Positions 7,124 to 11,323 of a stretch of 11,323 nucleotides of DNA are shown here, one piece after another; position 1 is the stretch's first letter; each line of letters opens with the position of its first letter. The stretch covers positions 2,498 to 13,820 of the forward strand of contig DKBS01000163.1 in the NCBI GenBank assembly GCA_002451275.1, given 5' to 3'. A program made the position numbers and the translations under genes. Below the pieces are notes generated by a model. It was not told the DNA's origin. It did no database searches and saw nothing but the letters and a program-made list of their open reading frames with translations. This stretch comes from Planctomycetaceae bacterium UBA6894. Lineage in GTDB: Bacteria > Planctomycetota > Planctomycetia > Gemmatales > Gemmataceae.

Positions 7124-7156
7124 CCACCAAGTCTTCAAAGACAACCGTTTTGGTGG
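7124..7156. terminator. Possible bidirectional terminator or 3'-end hairpin between convergent genes
   Basis: CCACCAA (7124-7130) and TTGGTGG (7150-7156) form a 7-bp stem. They enclose a second small hairpin, GTCT-TCAA-AGAC (7131-7142), plus a 6-base bulge. It sits in the 96-bp gap between two convergent genes, where terminators for both strands are expected. CCCGGG at 7160-7165 and again at 7181-7186 could form another stem just after the stop of the leftward gene. Neither structure is followed by a T-run, so intrinsic termination is uncertain. Confidence 0.35.
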
Positions 7157-7187
7157 TTGCCCGGGAGTGGGTTGACATGGCCCGGGA

Positions 7188-8660
7188 TCAGGCGAGGGCG
7201 TCGCGGAGGATGGAGGCGTTGGCGACGAGGGGGGAGGGGCGGGCGGTGCGGTCGAGGAGGTTGGTTTCGGGGTCGAAGCCCAGCAGGTGGTAGATGGTGG
7301 CGAGGATATCCTTGGGGGAGATCGGGCGCTCAGCGACGGTGCCGGCGATCCGGTCGGAGCGGCCGATGACGCGGCCGCGGGCGATGCCGCCCCCTGCCAG
7401 CGCGATGCTATAGACCTGGGCCCAGTGGTCGCGGCCGCCGCCGGCCACCTTTTGGATCTGCGGGGTACGGCCGTGTTCGCTGAGGCAAACCACCAGGGTC
7501 TCGTCGAGCAGGCCGCGCTCGTGGAGGTCCTCGAGCAGGCCGGCCAGGGCCTGGTCCAGTCCGGGGAGCAATTCGTCCTTCATGCGGGGGAAGTGGTCCC
7601 AGTGGGTGTCCCACCCGGTACCGGCCAGGCCGTATTCATCCCAGAAGACGCTGACGAACCGACTGCCTGCCTCAACCAGACGGCGGGCGGCCAAAGCGGA
7701 TTGGCCAAACAGGGTTTCTCCGTAGCGCTCGCGTGCCTTGGCGGGTTCCTGACGCAGGTCGAGGGCGTCGCGCACGCGCTTGGAACGGAGCAGGTCCATG
7801 GCGGAGGCGCGCTGGCGGCTCATGGCGGGCGCACCGGGGATGGACTCGAACCGGGGCTGGGCGAGTTCCAATTGCTGGGCAAGGCTGACCCGGTCGCTCA
7901 GTCGGTCGAGGACGACGGAATCCGGGCCTGCGCCATCGCTTTCGCTGAGGGTGAAGCGGCAGTCGGAATTGACACCCCGGTAGGGTTCGGGAGCTTCCCA
8001 GACTTTTTCCTGCAGGGTCTTTTTGGCGGTGCGTGTGCCGTGGCCGAGGAAACGGGTCCAGGTGGGGCTATATTCGCCGCCGAGGAAGGCGGGGTAGGGG
8101 CCGGCACGCTGGACCTCGCCAACCCGCTGGCTGGAGAACGGGAAGGGGAGTGCAAGGTTGTCCGGGATGGGGGCCTTGCTGCCCTGTGAGCGGAAGAGAT
8201 AGTCCACCACGGAGCCGATGTAGGGCCAGTGGCGGGCGTCGCGCGGAGCGAGTTCCATGGCGACATCGATGGTGGGCACGCCGGTTGTGGCGAAGGCGAC
8301 GCCGTGGATGGGGTGCTGGTGGGTGACGCTGCGGAGGATGGTCATCTTGTCTGCCACGCGGGCGAGGCGGGGCAGGCGGTCGCAGAAGCGGATGCCGGGG
8401 ATGCTGGTGGGCATGTGGCCGAACTCGCCGCGGATCTCCACCGGGGCATCGGGCTTGGGATCGAAGGTTTCCAGCTGGCTTGGGGCACCATACAGGTAGA
8501 GCAGGATGCAGGACTTGGCTTTGGGGCTGGAACCGGCGGCCTGGACCTTGAGCAGGTCGGCCAGGCTGATGCCCGCGAGGGTGGATCCGCCAATCTGCAG
8601 CCAGTCACGGCGGCTGAGGCCGGAGCAAGCTTGTCGGTGGGAACCAAGGATTCGGATCAT
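7188..8660 (-). CDS. DUF1501 family protein with twin-arginine signal
   Basis: DUF1501 proteins are exported, alkaline-phosphatase/sulfatase-superfamily-like proteins common in planctomycetes and verrucomicrobia; their substrate is not established. This copy has 490 residues. The N-terminus carries a Tat motif SRRDWLQ (16-22) followed by a hydrophobic stretch and an alanine-rich region near 40-42 where cleavage is likely. Family blocks visible are LYGAPSQLETFDPKPDAP, the central FVSVFWDEYG...GWDTHWDHF, LVVCLSEHGRTP, GGGRDHW and the closing ISPKDILATIYHLLGFDP. The ATG at 8658-8660 is chosen because GGAGG stands 6 bases before it; the codon in front (8661-8663) is TTG in frame and less likely to start. 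It is convergent with the membrane-protein gene and divergent from the PHP gene. In many genomes DUF1501 genes pair with DUF1553/DUF1549 cytochrome-like genes, but none is present here. Confidence 0.93.
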   Translation of the reverse strand: MIRILGSHRQACSGLSRRDWLQIGGSTLAGISLADLLKVQAAGSSPKAKSCILLYLYGAPSQLETFDPKPDAPVEIRGEFGHMPTSIPGIRFCDRLPRLARVADKMTILRSVTHQHPIHGVAFATTGVPTIDVAMELAPRDARHWPYIGSVVDYLFRSQGSKAPIPDNLALPFPFSSQRVGEVQRAGPYPAFLGGEYSPTWTRFLGHGTRTAKKTLQEKVWEAPEPYRGVNSDCRFTLSESDGAGPDSVVLDRLSDRVSLAQQLELAQPRFESIPGAPAMSRQRASAMDLLRSKRVRDALDLRQEPAKARERYGETLFGQSALAARRLVEAGSRFVSVFWDEYGLAGTGWDTHWDHFPRMKDELLPGLDQALAGLLEDLHERGLLDETLVVCLSEHGRTPQIQKVAGGGRDHWAQVYSIALAGGGIARGRVIGRSDRIAGTVAERPISPKDILATIYHLLGFDPETNLLDRTARPSPLVANASILRDALA

Positions 8661-8918
8661 CAAAGGCCTCCGGGTAAAGCCGGAAGGAAGTCAGGCGGGC
8701 TTTCCAAGTCTACCTTTTTGACAGGTGGCCGCAAGGCAAAGGCGGTTCACGGGAGGCGTTTTCCGGTCTCGGGAGACTGCCCGATTTGCCTAACCGGCAC
8801 AGGGTTTCTGGCCCGGACGGGGTCTTTTGATGGACTTTTCGGCAAGGGAGGGTGGTTGACAGAAGCCGGAACCGGTCAAACCGGGGTATAACCTAACCAA
8901 TCTTTCGGAGGAAGTTTC
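8661..8918. promoter_or_regulatory. Divergent promoter region between the DUF1501 and PHP genes
   Basis: This 258-bp spacer must drive both flanking genes. Rightward, TATAAC at 8887-8892 is a plausible -10 box about 27 bp before the PHP ATG. The nearest perfect -35-like TTGACA (8856-8861) is 25 bases away, too far for a standard sigma-70 pair. A GTTGAC...GTCAA near-palindrome (8855-8879) surrounds a run of CCGG repeats and could be an operator. A small hairpin lies at 8764-8779 (6-bp stem including one wobble, CGGG loop). A strong GGAGG ribosome site sits before each gene: 8907-8911 on the plus strand, and 8667-8671 for the minus-strand gene. Confidence 0.4.
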
Positions 8919-10211
8919 ATGCGGTTGGGAAGCCTTGGGCTAGTGGTGGTTCTGGGTTTTTGCGGCGGGTTGCGGGCGGATGCCCTGGACCGGATGACCG
9001 CCGAGAAGCTGGCGGCGGTGCGGGCCAGCGTGGCGGAGTGGGCCAAACAGAGGCAGGAGGTGCCCCGGCCCGGACCCTGGAAGGAGTACCGGACCAACCT
9101 GCATGTGCATTCGGCGTTCTCGCACGACAGCCGGGGGAAGATCGAGGACATTGTCGCCTCGGCCAAGAAGGCTGGCACGCAGGTACTGATGTTCACGGAG
9201 CATCCGGCGGCGCACTACGACTTTGTCAAGGACGGGCATCAGGGGATGCGGGACGGCGTGTTGATGATCCCGGGGGCGGAAGAGGCTGGCCTGCTGGCCT
9301 ATCCGCTGACGCCGGTGCCCAAGGCGACTGGCACGCTGGAGATGGCCAACCTGGTGAAGCGGACCGGGGGGCTGAGCTTCCTGGCGCACCTGGAAGAGCG
9401 GATGGATGTGGAGGGCCCGGATCTAGCGGGGGTTGAGATCTACAACATCCACGCCCTGTTCAAGGAGCAGAAACGGCTGGTCTCCTCGATGAAGAACCCG
9501 ATCTGGCTGGCGAATGCTGCCAAGATGATCAACCAGTATCCGCAGGAAGCCTATTCGACCCTGCATGATTACCCGGCGAACTACCTGAAGCGGTTTGACG
9601 AGCTTTGCCAGAAGCGGCCGCACACGGGGGTTTCGGCCAATGACGCGCACCAGAACATCGGCCTGGTGCTGAGGCTGGGGGAGAAGAACAAGGTGCTGGT
9701 GGAAGATGCCCTGGGGGAAAAACTGCTGGAGATCGACCGCCTGGTGGCTGGGGCGGTGGCGAAGATTCCGGCCGATGCCAAGCCGGGAGATGTGGTGTTG
9801 AGGTTGCAACTGGACCGGTATGAGAACGCGCTGCGCCATGCATCGACACACCTGCTGATGCGGGAGCAGACGCGCGAGCAGGTGTGGGACGCTTTGGAAA
9901 ACGGGCGGGCGTTTGTGGGTTTTGACTGGATGGCTGATACCACCGGATTTCAATTTGCAGCCTTTGCCTGTTACCAGCGCCATGAACTGGGTGCCAAAAT
10001 ACCGCTCGAAAACGGCCTGAAAATGGTAGGCAAGGCTCCGCTTGGCGGGGATTGGAAAATCATTCGCAACGGCCAGGTGATCAAAGAACACACCGGGGCG
10101 GATTTGGACATGCCAGTGAAGGAGTCCGGGGTGTACCGAGCCGAGGTGTGGCTGGACATTGCGGGGGAAAAGCGGGTGTGGATTTTGTCGAACCCGATTT
10201 ATGTGCGCTGA
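8919..10211 (+). CDS. Exported PHP-domain metal-dependent phosphoesterase
   Basis: PHP (polymerase and histidinol phosphatase) enzymes hydrolyse phosphoesters with two or three metal ions in a beta/alpha barrel. The 430-residue protein opens with a Sec signal (MRLGSLGLVVVLGFCGGLRA, likely cut after A20), so it acts outside the cytoplasm. Metal-binding motifs are all visible: HVHSAFSHDS at 62-71 (H62, H64, D70), TEHP at 93-96, GAEE at 119-122, AHLEE with H157, and SANDAH at 239-244 (D242, H244). After about residue 290 the sequence becomes a beta-rich domain ending KRVWILSNPIYVR, as in other exported PHP proteins. The start is fixed by a strong GGAGG seven bases upstream. The next gene begins 7 bp after its stop, so the two form an operon. 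The natural substrate cannot be predicted; a phosphorylated sugar or lipid is one possibility. Confidence 0.9.
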   Translation: MRLGSLGLVVVLGFCGGLRADALDRMTAEKLAAVRASVAEWAKQRQEVPRPGPWKEYRTNLHVHSAFSHDSRGKIEDIVASAKKAGTQVLMFTEHPAAHYDFVKDGHQGMRDGVLMIPGAEEAGLLAYPLTPVPKATGTLEMANLVKRTGGLSFLAHLEERMDVEGPDLAGVEIYNIHALFKEQKRLVSSMKNPIWLANAAKMINQYPQEAYSTLHDYPANYLKRFDELCQKRPHTGVSANDAHQNIGLVLRLGEKNKVLVEDALGEKLLEIDRLVAGAVAKIPADAKPGDVVLRLQLDRYENALRHASTHLLMREQTREQVWDALENGRAFVGFDWMADTTGFQFAAFACYQRHELGAKIPLENGLKMVGKAPLGGDWKIIRNGQVIKEHTGADLDMPVKESGVYRAEVWLDIAGEKRVWILSNPIYVR

Positions 10212-10218
10212 GGATTTT

Positions 10219-11323
10219 ATGCGAACGGTTCTTTGGTTGGGGCTGTGCGGTTGCCTGTTGGGTGCGGACACCCCGGAGGGTTTGAAGTCGGGCATGCCGG
10301 GGGCGGAGGTGAAAAAGGCCCAGCGGGAATGGGCGCGCCACTTGGGGCAGCCTGTCACCAAGCGGGTGCAGGTGTTGCATGGGGTGGAGATGGAATTGAG
10401 CCTGGTGCCCCCCGGGGAATTGGTGATGGGCAGCCCGGAGGCGGAGAACAAGGATAACGGCGCCGAGTTGCCGCACGAGGTGTCTCTCAGCAAACCCTGG
10501 TATGCGGGCGTGCACGAGGTGACGCAGGCGCAATGGGAAGCGGTGATGGCGGGTAACCCCGCGCGCTTCAAGAAAGACGGGGCTGAGAAAGCGGCCTTTC
10601 CGGTGGAGAATGTCTCGCACAACGACTGCCAATTGTTTGTGGAGAAACTGCGGGCCTTGACCGGGTTGCCGTTTCGGCTGCCCACGGAGGCGGAGTGGGA
10701 ATATGCGGCGCGGGCGGGGAGCAGCACCGCTTTTTGGTGGGGTGAGAGCCTGAACGGGAAGGAAGCGAACTGCAACGGCGGCAAGCCGTTTGGCACGATG
10801 GAGACGGGGCCGGCTGTGGGCAAGCCGTGCAAGGTGCGGTCGTATGCGGCCAACCCCTTGGGCCTGTATGACACCGCAGGGAATGTCTTCGAGTGGTGCG
10901 CCGACTGGTATGGCAAATATGACCCGGCGCAGGGGGCGGACCCGCAGGGACCCCAGAGCGGAAAGTACCGGGTGGTGCGTGGTGGTTCGTGGGGCAGCCC
11001 GGCGAACCTGTGCCGGTCTGGCCGGCGGGTGTTCAATGATCCGGCCAGTCCGGGGAGCAGCATCGGGATCGGCCTAAGGGTGGTACTGGATGTGCCTGGG
11101 AAGGCCTCGAAGGTGGGGGCCGTGGATGTGAGTCGGTTGCTGGTGCTGGGGAACAGCGTGACCCAACATGGGCCCCTGCAGAGCGTGAGCTGGGAGCACA
11201 ACTGGGGCATGGCTGCGAGCGCGGCGGACAAGGATTTCGCGCACCTGCTGCGGGGCCATCTGGCCAAGGCGTCGGGCGGGGCGGTGGAACTGCGGGTGAA
11301 GAATATCGCGGGGTTTGAACGGA
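10219..11323 (+). CDS. Exported SUMF1-like protein fused to an SGNH/GDSL-type hydrolase (cut by window end)
   Basis: The first 368 codons are visible. A signal peptide, MRTVLWLGLCGCLLGA, probably ends at A16. Residues about 50-285 form a SUMF1/FGE-like domain: PPGELVMGSP (64-73), VHEVTQAQWEAVM, RLPTEAEWEYAARAG starting at R153, AGNVFEWCADW (220-230), RGGSW near 254-258, and a degenerate closing IGIGLRVVL. The late region holds a single cysteine (C265) where true formylglycine-generating enzymes have a catalytic pair. It is therefore more likely a binding or structural C-type-lectin-like fold than a sulfatase activator. From residue 305 a second domain begins with LLVLGNSVTQHGP and a downstream NWGMAASA block, which fits SGNH/GDSL hydrolases with S313 as candidate nucleophile. 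The rest of that domain is off-window. The ribosome site GAGGA overlaps the PHP stop codon, pointing to coupled translation. Confidence 0.87.
   Translation, partial: MRTVLWLGLCGCLLGADTPEGLKSGMPGAEVKKAQREWARHLGQPVTKRVQVLHGVEMELSLVPPGELVMGSPEAENKDNGAELPHEVSLSKPWYAGVHEVTQAQWEAVMAGNPARFKKDGAEKAAFPVENVSHNDCQLFVEKLRALTGLPFRLPTEAEWEYAARAGSSTAFWWGESLNGKEANCNGGKPFGTMETGPAVGKPCKVRSYAANPLGLYDTAGNVFEWCADWYGKYDPAQGADPQGPQSGKYRVVRGGSWGSPANLCRSGRRVFNDPASPGSSIGIGLRVVLDVPGKASKVGAVDVSRLLVLGNSVTQHGPLQSVSWEHNWGMAASAADKDFAHLLRGHLAKASGGAVELRVKNIAGFER

Noticed and set aside
8718..8723. Perfect TTGACA box in the DUF1501-PHP spacer
   Set aside because: No -10-like sequence occurs at a suitable distance downstream, so it is probably chance.
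7287..8891. Plus-strand frames of 300 and 220 codons opposite the DUF1501 gene
   Set aside because: They are antisense to a clear DUF1501 protein and consist of Gly/Ala/Asp-rich sequence without motifs.
9423..11267. A 614-codon minus-strand frame opposite the PHP and SUMF1-SGNH genes
   Set aside because: The plus-strand genes have clear motifs and ribosome sites; the antisense translation shows no family features and spans the boundary between two genes.

Overview
The window is a GC-rich chromosomal segment with seven complete genes and one cut gene at each edge. It most likely comes from a bacterium of the Planctomycetes-Verrucomicrobia (PVC) group. That call is inferred from content: a Tat-exported DUF1501 protein, a secreted SUMF1-like domain fused to an SGNH-type hydrolase, an exported PHP-family protein, and a fused cysNC. 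No rRNA or other phylogenetic marker is present, so the assignment is tentative. I see no tRNA, rRNA, CRISPR array, insertion sequence, integrase, toxin-antitoxin pair or recognisable defence system.

Region 1 (1-840): the 5' part of an egtB-like gene (ergothioneine biosynthesis) runs leftward out of the window. It is separated by about 370 bp of regulatory DNA from the rightward sulfur-assimilation genes.

Region 2 (841-3614): cysD and cysNC overlap by one base. Together they encode ATP sulfurylase plus APS kinase, the complete route from sulfate to PAPS. No sulfite or PAPS reductase is visible.

Region 3 (3615-7187): a strong 38-nt hairpin follows cysNC. It is followed by three closely spaced rightward genes: a secreted protein with two complete endonuclease/exonuclease/phosphatase (EEP) domains, a small DUF3088-like thioredoxin-type protein, and a polytopic membrane protein of unknown function. 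The two inter-gene gaps are both 18 bp, so these three probably share a transcript. A hairpin-rich 96-bp gap separates them from the convergent DUF1501 gene.

Region 4 (7188-11323): the leftward DUF1501 gene and a rightward pair diverge from a 258-bp spacer. The pair is an exported PHP-domain phosphoesterase and, 7 bp later, an exported SUMF1-like domain joined to the start of an SGNH/GDSL-type hydrolase, cut by the window end. Three of the large proteins here carry export signals, which suggests a periplasmic or surface function, but no substrate can be read from the sequence.

The sulfur genes are ordinary in content. The least-explained parts are the secreted double-EEP / DUF3088 / membrane-protein cassette with its leading hairpin, and the PHP plus SUMF1-SGNH pair. 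I found no clear evidence of a wholly new system.
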